Both the position numbers and the translations under genes were made by a program. From Udeniomyces pyricola (Eukaryota > Basidiomycota > Tremellomycetes > Cystofilobasidiales > Mrakiaceae), in NCBI GenBank assembly GCA_039545295.1, contig BCIK01000018.1, forward strand, positions 124,001 through 188,000: 64,000 nt of DNA, in the 5' to 3' direction. Below, piece by piece: positions 21,501-32,775 of this stretch; position 1 is the stretch's first letter; every line of letters starts with the position of its first letter. The notes beneath the pieces are model-generated. The model was not told the DNA's origin. It searched no databases and saw nothing but the letters and a program-made list of their open reading frames with translations.

Positions 21501-23760
21501 TCAATCGGTCTGTCATGATGGACAGGGGCAACTTTCTCGACGCCTACCTTCGCCGGAACTCATGCGTCTTCGTTCGCAACTCATCCTCGCCACTACGACC
21601 TTGACAAGATCTTCAGCCCCTCGGGATAGCAATAGTTGACTTCCGATAGCTCTCTGGTATACGTCTGTCGAACAAGAGAGCAGGCATCGTTCATATTCAG
21701 CCTATCATTGGACAAAAAAGGTAGAGACTTGCAGTGATGCTTACTTTCGATTTGTAGCAGCTCGTACTCGAACGATTCCTGTACAAGGTCAAATGATGAT
21801 CACGGAGGTTTCGGTGTCAAATGCGAGTCAATGGATGAGCACACAAGGCAGTATCACTTACAAGAGCTCTCATGTAAGCCGCCCAAACTTCACCACTCCC
21901 CGGAACGCTTCGGATTGCTTTACCGGCCCGCTCGAGGACAATGGTAGCAACGTTGACGCTAGATTGCTGTGAGAATGCAAAATAAGAACAAGGGTTTCCG
22001 TGCCATTGGATCATTTGTTCAAAGTGAATGTTTGTAGCAGATATCTCCTTCAGCGGAGTCACTTACGAGATAGCTCATGAAGCTAATCCAAAACGGCTCA
22101 GCCTCGTAGGGACCCCTCTTAGTGGCGTCGGCAATCGCTCGGGCGTACAGATTTTGGACAAGATGCCCATCCGGCTTCTTAGGTTTGAGTTCCCATGCGA
22201 TATATGCGGGGTAGAGCGACGGAGGATAAGCATCCGGGGCAGCCTATAGGTAGACAAAGGACAAGCGGCGTTAGCTGAGAACGATGTTCCGGCGTATGCA
22301 ATTCAAAAGCATCGTAAACTGACCAGCTGCTCCTCCCAACTCGCTCTCTTGGACCAGATGCTTTGGCCGTCCGCCTTGGCTTTGGTAGCGGTAACCATGC
22401 GAGATTCGTACTCGTCCTCCTCGTACATGGAGATGAACGCGTTGTAGGCCTGGAAGGTTGCATCGGCAGCTGTCAAACAAGTTGCACGCGTCAGATGCAA
22501 GTTCTATTAAGCCATATATAGTCGCATTGCAGGACAAGAAGAGCTGAGAGGTCGATGAAGTCAAAGCGAAAAGGCTTACTCGCATGCGGTCTCCGCAGCC
22601 GATCCAGGAACAGCTTGTGAATTGAAGCAAGTCGCTCGGTTCTGGAAGTAGATCGTTTAGGACAGCGTCATTAGCATCGCTTACACGCTATACACTCTCT
22701 GTTTGTAAGAGAGCACATACCTAAGTGCAGGCTGTAATGGTCAATGTAATGTAGCTGTCAGGCACAGGCCACTGAAAGCACTTTGTACCAAAGGATGACG
22801 TCGTGCGCGAAGAACTTACCTTCAGACTATCCAACAAGTTCAGCTCCCAAGCTCGGACTTTATCCCAGACCAGATGACTCTGTTTGATGGAGAATATACG
22901 AGCGGTCAGTCATCAACGGGTGATTGTGTAAAGCGTCTGGACATGAGTTAGAGCTGGAGCAGATTGCCTGTCTTACCTCAGCCATGTGGGCGGACGCTCG
23001 TCCTGCTGAATCTCTCAATATCTCCCGAACAAGATTCTCCGTGAACAGTTGTGCGACCTCCTGCAACTTCTCTCCCAACACCGCGTCCTCCTTTCCTTCC
23101 TGAACACGACTCCACTGACGTAATGCGAAATCCACGCGCGCGTTGAGAAGAGGTATAGCTGTATTTGGAGCGGAATGACCTGATTAGACTTGACCACATC
23201 CTACAGCCGTTCATGACCAGCTATACTCGAGAATGCGTGGCCAAGCATATCGGGTACAAAGCTTACACAGGTAGTCCTGGATTGATAGTTCGTGTAGCTG
23301 CAGCAATTCCTCAAGGTCTGAGGTCGAAGTCAAGTCGGCCTTGGCTGCTTTGTCCGCCAGCAAAGGTAGCCAGATATCTGTATGATATGGGAGATATGTA
23401 CAGTAGGAGACCACGGTGTGTTCCATGAGTCGGGCAGTTGGTTAGGAGTATGCTACAGGACAAGACGACCTCCTCACTTCGCTAGTCCTAGCCCGAACGC
23501 CTCGACTTTCTGGACGAGGACCTTGAGATTAACTGACCGTCTCCACAAGCCAGACTTCGGACCATCATTAGTCTTGCGGTCTCAACCTGATCTTCGAGCT
23601 GGGCTTTGGTGGCAAGCTCGATGTGCTGCAGGTGAAGGCCGAGATTGAGCTCGGCACCTGGAGACTCGAGCTCGTCGAGGACTGGTGCGAGCGCTTCGAG
23701 CGCGGCAAGCTGCTCGAGCTCGTCGACTTGAGGGCCTGTTGTTGATGGTTCTGAATCCAT
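18597..23760 (-). CDS. PRP24: Prp24/SART3-type U4/U6 snRNP recycling factor (HAT repeats plus four RRMs)
   Basis: Exons 5' to 3': 23760-23538, 23377-23267, 23158-22977, 22879-22820, 22731-22721, 22641-22580, 22469-22324, 22243-22067, 21966-21862, 21778-21745, 21664-21548, 21478-21422, 21336-21284, 21213-20742, 20655-20540, 20446-20372, 20291-20145, 20061-19978, 19881-19693, 19584-19501, 19409-19312, 19225-19072, 18956-18597; 1038 residues. Residues 1-560 are HAT helices (VDFALRQWSRV, YIAWELKPK, VWAAYMRAL). A KKRK nuclear signal precedes RRM1 (about 617: STIFVSKL), RRM2 (about 693: STLYITNFPEKS), RRM3 (about 787: FSPFGAIKDIRM) and a degenerate RRM4 (about 872-935). The C-terminus QDAFRAMLNEKK matches the LSm-binding tail. 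In known systems the protein anneals U4 to U6 snRNA after splicing. Exon 5 is only 11 nt. Confidence 0.9.
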
Positions 23761-24873
23761 GGAAGAGTGAGAGTGGCTCTGAAGAAATGATGGGTAAGAG
23801 GGAAAGGATGATGTCGATGGTCCAGGTGATCTGGCTGCTGCTATGATAATCGGATGGACGCGTCGAGCGATGCTACGCGCAGACCAACGCAGACCCAAAT
23901 CTCAAGGCGGTGTGGCATGAGCGCTGAGCTCATGATGATCGCGATCAATACGATGAGGCGCATACATCCATGCTTTGACGTGCTGAAACATGAGATTCTC
24001 ATGACCATCATGCATCATTCAAACTATCACAAGCCATCCACACGCCTCTGCTATCTTTCCGACCCTTGCCCCAGCCATCCGGCCTTGCTTCGGCGCAATC
24101 CCCACTGACTCTGGCCGAGCCATGCATGTCGCGTCTGACATCGACGTCTTACTAAAGGAGCAAGTCCGGCGCGAACGGACACGGCTGTCGGTCCGTCGTC
24201 GGCTACTATGGTATATGGTTTTCAAACAGACGTATACACAGCGCGCTCAGCACTCACTGGTGCGCACCGGTTGCCTTGATCGATCCGCCGGCGCGCTATA
24301 CGCGGTTCTTCATGACACGCGAGGGCATGTAGAATCAAAGCCGGAAGATCTCGATATCTCGACGAATTCACTCCTTCTCAAGGCGCACCGGTTATGGTCA
24401 CCAGCGACCTACAATGGTGGGAGTGCGAGGCAGTCCATACATATATCTCAAGTTAATAGCTACAGTGACTCGATGCACATTGACTGGCAAACGATCGTAC
24501 CTCCGCAACTCTGCATGTCAGGATTGATCATCGTATAGGCGCCGCACCCTTCATCAGCATATATACATTTTCCAGCATCTTCCATGACGCGATAATTACC
24601 AGATCTAGAGTTTCGTGTACTTATGTAAAGCTGTGGACACATTGCTGGTCTTCTGACCATGTCTTCGTCTTCTCTCTCCATCGGCTGATGCTTTTCGCCG
24701 ACCCGGCCTGACCCGGGTCAATTCTTAGTGCCGCATTGGCTTGGTCGGAGGATTGGGCGCAGACAAAGCAAAGAAGATCTGCCTGACTTCTCTTCCCTCT
24801 CACTCACCACCATCGCATCTCATCTCCGACTCATCTCAGGACTTCCTTTGCTTGTGATCTATCCTCCACTACC
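23761..24873. promoter_or_regulatory. Divergent region between Prp24 and carboxylesterase genes
   Basis: This 1,113-bp stretch separates two outward-facing genes. It contains no reading frame with a recognisable domain and no splice chain. The part nearest the esterase (about 24780-24873) is C/T-rich, like a fungal 5' leader. I see no motif I would name. Confidence 0.5.
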
Positions 24874-27800
24874 ATGCTCTTTTCAACGGCTGCACTATGT
24901 GCCTTCTCAGTCTTTGCCTCCTCGGTTCGGGCCTCCGACGTGCCCATCATCGACCTCGGCTACCAAAGAGTTCAGGGTTACCACGAGGATGCGTCTGGTC
25001 TCAACATTTACTCCAACATGCGATACGCCAGTCAGTCGAGATCTCCATGTTAACGCGTACTCTCTTCCAGGCAGACATCTGACAGCTAGGGTGGTTCGAC
25101 TTTCATCTTCCTTTTGCTTTTCTCTTTCATTCCAATAGCCGCCGAACGCTTCCAACTTCCAAAGACTCCAGATTATAATGAGACCCTCTTCATGGCGGTG
25201 GACCAGCCTGAGCAATGCTATCAGCTTTCAGGTGCTGTCATTGGACAGTCGGCCGTTCCAATGTCTGGAACGGAGGATTGTTTGACCATCAAGTGAGTAT
25301 AGCCATTTACATCAGATTATCTCGTGTATCGTAGTCGGCGGAAGTTTTTCTTACCATCAAGCTTCTTCTCTGTTTGTTTTCTTCAGTGTGTGGGCTTCCG
25401 ACAACGTCACGGCGGGAGATAAGGTAAGTACACCCAATCGCATTTCCTACCACAAGGCATCTATTCTGACTTGTTTCGTTATTTGATCAATTTATCTTTG
25501 TAGGTTCCTACCCTAGTTTGGATCCATGGCGGAGGCTACGTGAGTCTTTCCAACAAAACACTTTGTCTCTCGCTTTTGAGGAAACATGAGCGGCCCGTTT
25601 TTATTCGTGGCTGGTCGCTGTTGCTGGATTCCATTTGTGCTTATCACTGCTCGACTTGCCTCCTGAAAATTTCTCTTCTAAGTCCTATGGAAATGCGTCT
25701 CGGTACGATGGATCTCGTATGCTCGATGCTGCCCAGGGCAAGATCGTTCTCGTTACTCTTCGTAAGTCAACCGTCCAGTCTCACAATAGCATGTCTACTT
25801 AGGGTGCCGAGAGCTGATGGACAACTTCGTCTTTTTCATGTGGTTCGTACGATTTGCGTTTGCTCAGAATACCGCTTGGGTGCTTTCGGCTTCTTGGCCG
25901 GTTCCGATATCGTCGAGCAAGGTGCCGTCAATCGGGGTTTGTGTAAGTCATGTCAATCGTAGTCTCCAGCTCGTGACATCACGCAGTCTTCTTCACTTAT
26001 TGCATTCTCGTTCTGTATGTGATTGCACCTCTTGCTCAGTGGACCAACGTATGTTGCCTACCTCATCGAACAGACCACTGATATCATAACATTCCAACGC
26101 TACCTAGTTGCGACTACTTGCCCGACCGGTAGCTGATGTGGATTTGTCGTTGTTGAATCCTCCTTTTTTTTGTTACAGAATTTGCCTTGCAATGGGTGCA
26201 AGATCATATCGAGAAGTTTGGAGGCTCTAACACCCACGTCACTATCTGGGGCGAGGTGCGTTGTCGTCTCATTCCGTGAGCTTTCGCTCCCAAATCTCGA
26301 ACGGAAGCTGATCTCTTGGGTCTGTGGGCAATCTCCCATTCTTAGTCTGCCGGAGGCAACTCTGTGCTCCACCACGCCATCGCCTATGGCGGAAACTCTC
26401 AAAAAGCTCTCGAACTCCCCCGGCCACTCTTCAGTGCTATCATCAGCAACTCCGCTTACTTCAACAAGTGAGATGAACGGTTCGGTTATATTTACGCGTA
26501 CGACGTACAACGAGCAAACGCCTGAGACGTCTTTCTTTGTTTCGCTTCTCGAACACAGTGAATACCCTGCCGCATCCAACATGACCGACACCCTCTTTCA
26601 GACAGTGGCGACTGCTGCTGGTTGCGGCAACACGACTGACGCGCTCGAGTGCCTCAAGGGAGTGGACGGCCTCAAGCTTGCCCAGTCTGTTCAGACTACA
26701 GGGTACGTTTCCGTCCGTACATCTTTGCAATCGCGTCATCTTAACAACTGACTCTTGACGCCACACCCTTGCAGACTTTCTTTTGGACCAGTCCTTGACG
26801 GCACATTCGTGACCGATTCGCCCACTCGACTTCTACAAGCTGGTAAAGTCAACGGCGTGAGTGTTTCTGACGATGTTTCCCAATCGCCTGCAATGTCTCG
26901 CCGAAACCCAAATGTTTCTTTGACGTTGACGAGAAGCACACTTGTCTTTACTTCCTTCGTTGTCCCAATCTGTCCTTCATGCGTTTCCCAGCGCTTTGTC
27001 ACTAGCTTCAACGTACGTGGGATTCATGTGTCTCACATGGTACATTTTGGTTGCTGTTCATTGACCTTTTCTTTTGTTGCTCCAACCCCATCCTTCGGGG
27101 TTTTTTTTTGTTTTTTTTTTGTCTTTTTTCTTTTCTCCTTCTTGTGTTTCAGAACGCCGCCGAGGGTCTCTCCTTTACCCCTGCCACCCTTAAGATTACC
27201 AACGGCTTGACCCCCACCGAGTCCGAACTTGAGAGTGCCTTTGACGCCTACCTGGCTGCATCTTACCCATACATCAACGCTGATGACCGATCTGCGCTGG
27301 CCAAGCTCTACCCCATCAGCGACTACCCTTCGGCTAACAACACCTATAACCGCGCGATGGCCGTCTCTTCCGAGAACTTCGTTTGTGGCAGCAGCTTGCT
27401 TGCCAGGGCTTACGGACGCAAGGGTTACAAGGGCACATTTGCGCTGCCTCCTGCTTATCACGCTCTCGACGAAGGAGCGTACTTCCCTAGCACAAGGTAG
27501 GGGAATATATTGGCCTGGTTCCAGTCCTGACGACCCAATCAATTTTAGAGATTCTAATTTCTTTTTCTTCTTCTTCTTCTAATAATGTCATGGTGCTTCA
27601 CCTCCTTCCTCTCCCTCATCTTCTCCTTCATCTTACGGCACTCGAACAGCGGAACCGCCGACACCCTCGCCTCTCAGGAATTCATCTACGCCTTCTGTGG
27701 TGCGATTGCCTCGACAGCCATAAAATACACCCCGAACCACAACACGGCCGACCCTGACAATGCGGTCCCTCACTGGCCTACGTACCGCACTAACTTTGAC

Positions 27801-27926
27801 ATGGTCTTTAACATTACCTCTGACGGTTTGATGAAGCCCGATATCAAGCCTGTCGAGACAAGCTCGGCGTTGACGGCCCGATGTGACTTCTGGGAAGGCG
27901 AAATCATTGCCAGGACGTTCCACTGA
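24874..27926 (+). CDS. Secreted type-B carboxylesterase/lipase
   Basis: Exons 24874-25030, 25139-25292, 25387-25423, 25504-25539, 25683-25761, 25868-25942, 26040-26048, 26179-26255, 26346-26467, 26559-26702, 26775-26856, 26992-27012, 27153-27496 and 27650-27926 encode 537 residues. Residues 1-20 form a signal peptide (hydrophobic core, Ala-rich end), so the enzyme is probably secreted. The fold markers are EDCLTINVW, the oxyanion loop HGGGY (about 124-128), YRLGAFGFL, and the nucleophile elbow GESAGG with Ser209. Glu335 (in NAAEGLSF) and His434 (in AYHALDE) are the likely rest of the triad. Several NxT/NxS sites suggest glycosylation. Such enzymes hydrolyse carboxylic esters or lipids; the substrate here cannot be read from sequence. 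Exon 7 is a 9-nt micro-exon coding LDQ, which the family requires. Confidence 0.92.
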
Positions 27927-28263
27927 GCGAACATCTTTCAATCCCCGGGGATATTCTGGATTGGAGCGCATGTAGGAAAAGCTTCTCGTAGGTTCTTATT
28001 GGGCGTTTTGCATCTTGAGGAATCTTGTGTAGGTACGCAGTAGTTTGCATGATTGATGTATCTTTAGACTGTACCGACTCCTCAAGCACATAAGCATACC
28101 GATCATATCGAAATCATCCGCTCACGATTTGCGACGTAACATGATGAGGCGAAAACTCGGACATGCTGTTCTTCGTCAATCGACTACTAGTAATTAGCGC
28201 GTGGTGCGTGCGCATTCAGAATTCACGGTGGATCGCATGAATCCATTCACGCGACGTTCCCAA

Positions 28264-28290
28264 CGTCAATCAATCAATCAATCAATCAAT
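28264..28290 (+). repeat. CAAT tetranucleotide microsatellite
   Basis: About six and a half tandem copies of CAAT lie in the intergenic region downstream of the esterase gene. No function is evident. Confidence 0.85.
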
Positions 28291-29242
28291 CTGATCTATA
28301 GTACTGGCAGACGTTCGATAGTAGTCTACGCGTGCGCGCGCGTGACACCAATTCGATAGCGTGACCGCAGTTTGGGCATTAGTGTGTAAATCAAATTGTA
28401 TTCGTGGTCTGACAGGGCCGACTTAGCTCTTAGCCTATAAGCGTCTCATATCACGACAGGTCGATTACAACGTATTGCAGCCGGAGAACGTAGAACTGCA
28501 AAACGCGGACCATGGATAAACATTGTATGGGCCCAAATGGGCCAAACAAGCGAGGAACCCATCATGCATTAAGCAAAGCTACCGCGTCTTCCGGATGAAG
28601 GGCAAGCCTCCGACCAGCCCGAGAAGACCGTCTCGTCGGCGCGTCGGCATCGCGCGTGAGCGGCAGCAGTTATACGTCACACGTCTATATCCGCTGATAC
28701 ATGATACATAGCGCATGAAGAGATCCATAACCTTCCAACGGGTGAAATGGCTCTGGTGCATACAGGCCCTAGGCTTCGGGTGCTTCTGACCGGCCTGACC
28801 GGGCAGCGTCACGCGGCAGCCGACCTATGCAGTAAAGCTGCAACCTGCAACGGATACATTTGCTACATGAGCCCTCCACATGCTCCACATGCCACATCTC
28901 AAGATTTCGATCATGAGTTGACGTTTGACAACCGTACCGACAATGCATCCGCGCATGCCACCAATATATCCTAGGTGAGAGCAAAGCCGGCAAGGCATCA
29001 TTAAAGCCCAAAGCTCTGAGTTCAAGGCTTGTGATCGCTACGAACGCCTCCGAATGTCAAATGAGTGGAGATTACTATGGGTCTATATATGACGTTGATA
29101 TTCGTCGTACGACGTTCACTTGTCGCGTATGTTGTGATTGTATATACAACATGGGATTAGAGGTCATGAGGGACCAGAAAGCCCAAGCTGAGAGAATTGC
29201 TGGCTTCATCAATATCGCGGCGATATCCAAATTCGACCTCCG

Positions 29243-29283
29243 AGCTCCGAGATCCGAGCCGTCAAAAGCTCCGAGATCCGAGC
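29243..29283 (+). repeat. 17-bp direct repeat pair
   Basis: The 17-mer AGCTCCGAGATCCGAGC occurs at 29243-29259 and again at 29267-29283, with seven bases between. Each copy contains two CCGAG cores, so the pair gives four evenly phased cores. It could be a protein-binding site array or chance duplication. Confidence 0.6.
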
Positions 29284-30572
29284 TTCCAAATTCCAATCTT
29301 CCGAGCGCGCTTTGGGGTCAACTGGGATCTCGTCGATCGACGATCTCAGCATCTCAATGGCACGAGGAAGCTTATTATAATTTAAGCTGCTGCCTTTATG
29401 ATTTGATGCCTGTCCATGTGTACCACGATTGAAAGAGCTTTAAAATTTGAGTCCTGCCACTCCCATGACCGAACATACCGGCACGCCGGCGCTTTCAGTA
29501 CATGCATCATGTGCATATGCATGTATGACTCAGCTGTCCTAACATAGTACCAGTGTCATACGAGCCAAGGCATACGTGATCGATGCAGGAAGTGAACGTA
29601 GTGGGTGTACGTGAACCCTTAGCTCCATCACCATCTCACCATTTTCCAGATTGCATGACCACACGTTCCACATCATGAAAGCAAACCTCAGGCCGTATAT
29701 TTTACAGGTGCACGCCGCACGACCATCCACTTGCATCCACCGTGTTGGATTTTTGGCTACTAATTGCTGGGTTCATCACGCGCGCGCGATCGGTTCTCCG
29801 CCTGAGGATGCAAGTGGTTTTCGATGTGGTGTCGGCGCGTCGGGGTGTTGGAGCGTTGCCGCCCGACGCTCGACTTCAATGTTCCATTAGTTCAACAGAA
29901 CAACAGGTCGATCGACGATCATCGATCATGACCAAGAGCCTGACTTTCTTGCAGCTTTTCGCTTATTAAATTAGATCCCTTGCACGCGTCTCTGCTTCCC
30001 TTCTCCACGTACATACGTCCGCTGGCCGATCTATGCATCAACGATCAACGTGCCTCTGACTTCTTCCCTCTGTCCTGTGCATATCAGGCAAACCGAGCCA
30101 TCGCTAGGCTGACTTTCCCACACCCGCATACTTCCTCGCCCTGCCCTCGTCTCCGCAGCGTTTCTCCGCCTTTGCGCGCTATTCTCCTTCTCTCTGCTCT
30201 TTTCTTCTTCCATCTCTCGCTCTTTTCGCTGAAACGTTGGGGGTTTGGGCTTGGGAGTTCGGGTTGAGGCTTAGTAGTAGTTGGCTTAGGTGAGGATGAA
30301 TATGAAACATGGATGTGCGGAGGTGGGGAAAGTCAGCCTGGCGATGGCTCCGGATGCGCATATCAACTATACATACCTCCGGCTCCATATATACCGTACC
30401 CGTCCGACGTTCGTCATCGAAAACTCTCACTTCGGATCGCCCATCCCAGATTCCGACCCCGCTTTACACTCAACATCTGTTCTGACCGGCAATCCATAAT
30501 CCCCGTCGCAGGTTTCGGTTCCCTTCTTCAACCATCACCTTCCTTTTTTCTGACCTGGTCTAAACACTCTAC

Positions 30573-32116
30573 ATGTCTGCTAGTATCTCGCAATCCCCAT
30601 CTGCCTCATCCACCGTTCTCGCAACGCCTGCCGATGCGTCAGTACTACCCCTCCCAGGGTCTAGTTCGTAAGTTCGGCCCTCCTCTTTTACTCACGCCGG
30701 GCTGGGCTTGCTTTTTATCTTTAGACGCATCCTGTTGGAAGCCGTTCGGCTTGGTATGGTACCTCGAATTCGTCGTCGACTGACACGACTAGAGCGCAAC
30801 CTCATTGAGCACGGACGCGTCTTCGTATGGGAGGAAGGTACGTGTGCGACGGACATGGCAACGCTCCGACCTGCTCCGACAAATCTACATCATCGACTCG
30901 TTGCTCACCTTCCTCTGTTATCTACCTTCCCCTCACTTCGCCCGCACTGTAGGGGAAACTGGCATGCGACGTTGGACAGATGGAAGGCAATGGTCTTGTT
31001 GTAAGCGGCCCGGCCTTCATACATTATGTGGTTATTGCAACCTCGGGAATTCGATTTCCCAGTGCATTGTGAGAGAAACTCTAACTCCCCCGGCTTCTCT
31101 CTTTTTTTTATATACTTTTTTTTTCTTGGACGCGCTCGTATCGTGACTCCGAACAGCACGGGTTGTAGGAGACTTCCTTGCTTATGAAGAGCAACTGGAT
31201 TCGGTCGGCACTAGGTGAGGAACAAGCACCATCGGCCTTGACTGCGGTCAGGAATACCCTTTTTCCTCTGCCGTTCTTAATTCTCGATGCGTCTCTTTCG
31301 TTTCACTGCTCTTCCCCTCTGTACCTTACAAACACCTAAACAGCAGATGCAAGAGCCGCGGCCTCATCAAGATGACCTACTCTAGTACACTCCTGGTTAG
31401 TTCGACTTACGCAGCAAGCAGCGATCAATCCTGCAGGAATCTGCGGCGAGAACAGAGCGCCAATGCTAATCACAGACTGCCATCATCATTGAATTACTGC
31501 ACCATAGTCGGAAGACCGCCCTCGCAGGTTCCATGTCGTGTCATATTATTGTCCGGAAAACGCCAAAAGTCTCGGGCAACCCTCTCTCGACCCTGCCTTT
31601 GCATGGCTTGATCTTTCACTGTGGTCGATAAAGGATGAAAAGCTTTGCTCGAGCGAGCTGACCACCAAACAGTCGTCTTGTCGTTCCGTCGGCGGAACCT
31701 CGGCCTCTCACCGGCGTTCTACAAATCATACCAAGCCATATGCAACTCGATCACCGCGATCGTCCAGCAGCTCCAAGTCACCAGAATATGCCCCGTTGTT
31801 CACCACCTCCGTCCTCGAGTTTCATCGCCCGTCGTCTGTTCCGACACATACTGGGACCCTGCCTCCACCACAGCCTGCACGACCTTCCACTAGTGTCGTG
31901 CAAACTTCCCTTCCCTTCATCCTGAATAGCAGCTGTTCCCCATCGCCGTGTCCGGTCAGGCCGCCTCCGCATTCACTAGCCATCAGCTCGTCAATTCCTG
32001 CACCTTCACCGGCCGTTCTACCCCCCCTTAGCACTTATACATCTTATATCCGGGACGTTGCCCCCAAAACGTACGAAGACGTTCGAATGCTCGAACGACT
32101 GAGCATACGAATCTGA
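30573..32116 (+). CDS. WOPR-domain transcriptional regulator (Gti1/Pac2/Wor1/Ryp1 family)
   Basis: Exons 30573-30667, 30725-30837, 30953-31000, 31157-31214, 31344-31395 (or from 31347) and 31508-32116 encode 324 residues. The first WOPR half reads ILLEAVRLGMVPRIRRRL, then ERNLIEHGRVFVWEE, GMRRWTDGRQWS and RVVGDFLAYEEQ. The second half follows a short linker: RGLIKMTYS, then RRFHVVSYYCPEN. In Candida Wor1, Histoplasma Ryp1 and fission yeast Gti1 and Pac2 this bipartite fold binds DNA and controls morphological switching, virulence traits or sexual development. The Ser/Pro-rich C-terminal 190 residues look disordered and could be an activation region. The target genes here are unknown. The acceptor of exon 6 (after ACCATAG) was chosen because upstream in-frame TAG rules out a longer exon and because it restores the second WOPR half. 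Confidence 0.88.
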
Positions 32117-32775
32117 TCATCAAGTGTCTTAGTTCTTATCTACCTTTGTTTCTGTCGTTTTCCCTTCGTTTTTTTTTTCTCTCTCTTTCCTTTGATCTCC
32201 TCGCACACGCTCGTCACCATTGAATCTCAACGTCTGTGGTCTTTTCGCACTTTGTAGCCGCATCCGGCTGGCCTGTACCGTCTCCTCTCAATCGCTATGT
32301 TTCTCTCCTTTTCTCATGCAGACTCTCACAGCTAATAGTTTCGTCGTCATGCCCGCTTGTTTCTTGCCGTTTTTCCTTTTGGTTTTTCTTTTTCTTTTGC
32401 TTTTGTCCCACCTACTCTCACGCACTCAGTTATCTTTTTGTTTTTCATCTTTGCTTCATTGATCGCCTTGTAAAGCGATTCAGTATTAATGTTTAGCCTT
32501 TCCGTTTATGCAAACTCGACCCCGCGTGCGCTCTTCTTAGTGCTGCCTGTTCATCTTGGTTCAAGCTTTCACGTTTCACGTTCGACTGTGTATCAGCTCT
32601 GCGCTAGCTGCCAAAGACATATCGGCACAATGGCCTCATGTATACAGCACCGGCTCTGTAGGTTTCTCGATGCATGCGAGTGTCAGATTGCTCGCCGGCT
32701 TCGATTCACTTCAACTTGCATGCATGGCGCTCGCGAATTAAGTTTCATATATGATATAAATGGACGTGCTACATG
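32117..32775. other. Convergent intergenic region, WOPR and NatD genes
   Basis: The 659 bp lie between two stop codons on opposite strands. The left half, about 32130-32460, is T/C-rich on the plus strand, as in the 3' ends of several other genes of the window. No gene is supported. Confidence 0.6.

Larger units (their letters stand above)
27927..30572. promoter_or_regulatory. Long intergenic region upstream of the WOPR regulator
   Basis: This is the longest gene-free stretch of the window (2,646 bp). It holds a CAAT tetranucleotide repeat (about 28264-28290), CG-rich alternations (28330-28342), a 17-bp direct repeat (29243-29259 and 29267-29283) and several short palindromes. The reading frames are short and have no family signature. 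Genes for WOPR regulators in other fungi often have long control regions, so much of this may be promoter; that is inference. I found no tRNA or other RNA gene. Confidence 0.5.

Noticed and set aside
31021..31080. Stem-loop like a tRNA T-arm (GGGAATTCGATTTCCC) in a WOPR intron
   Set aside because: No matching acceptor, D or anticodon arms could be built around it, and the loop size is wrong.
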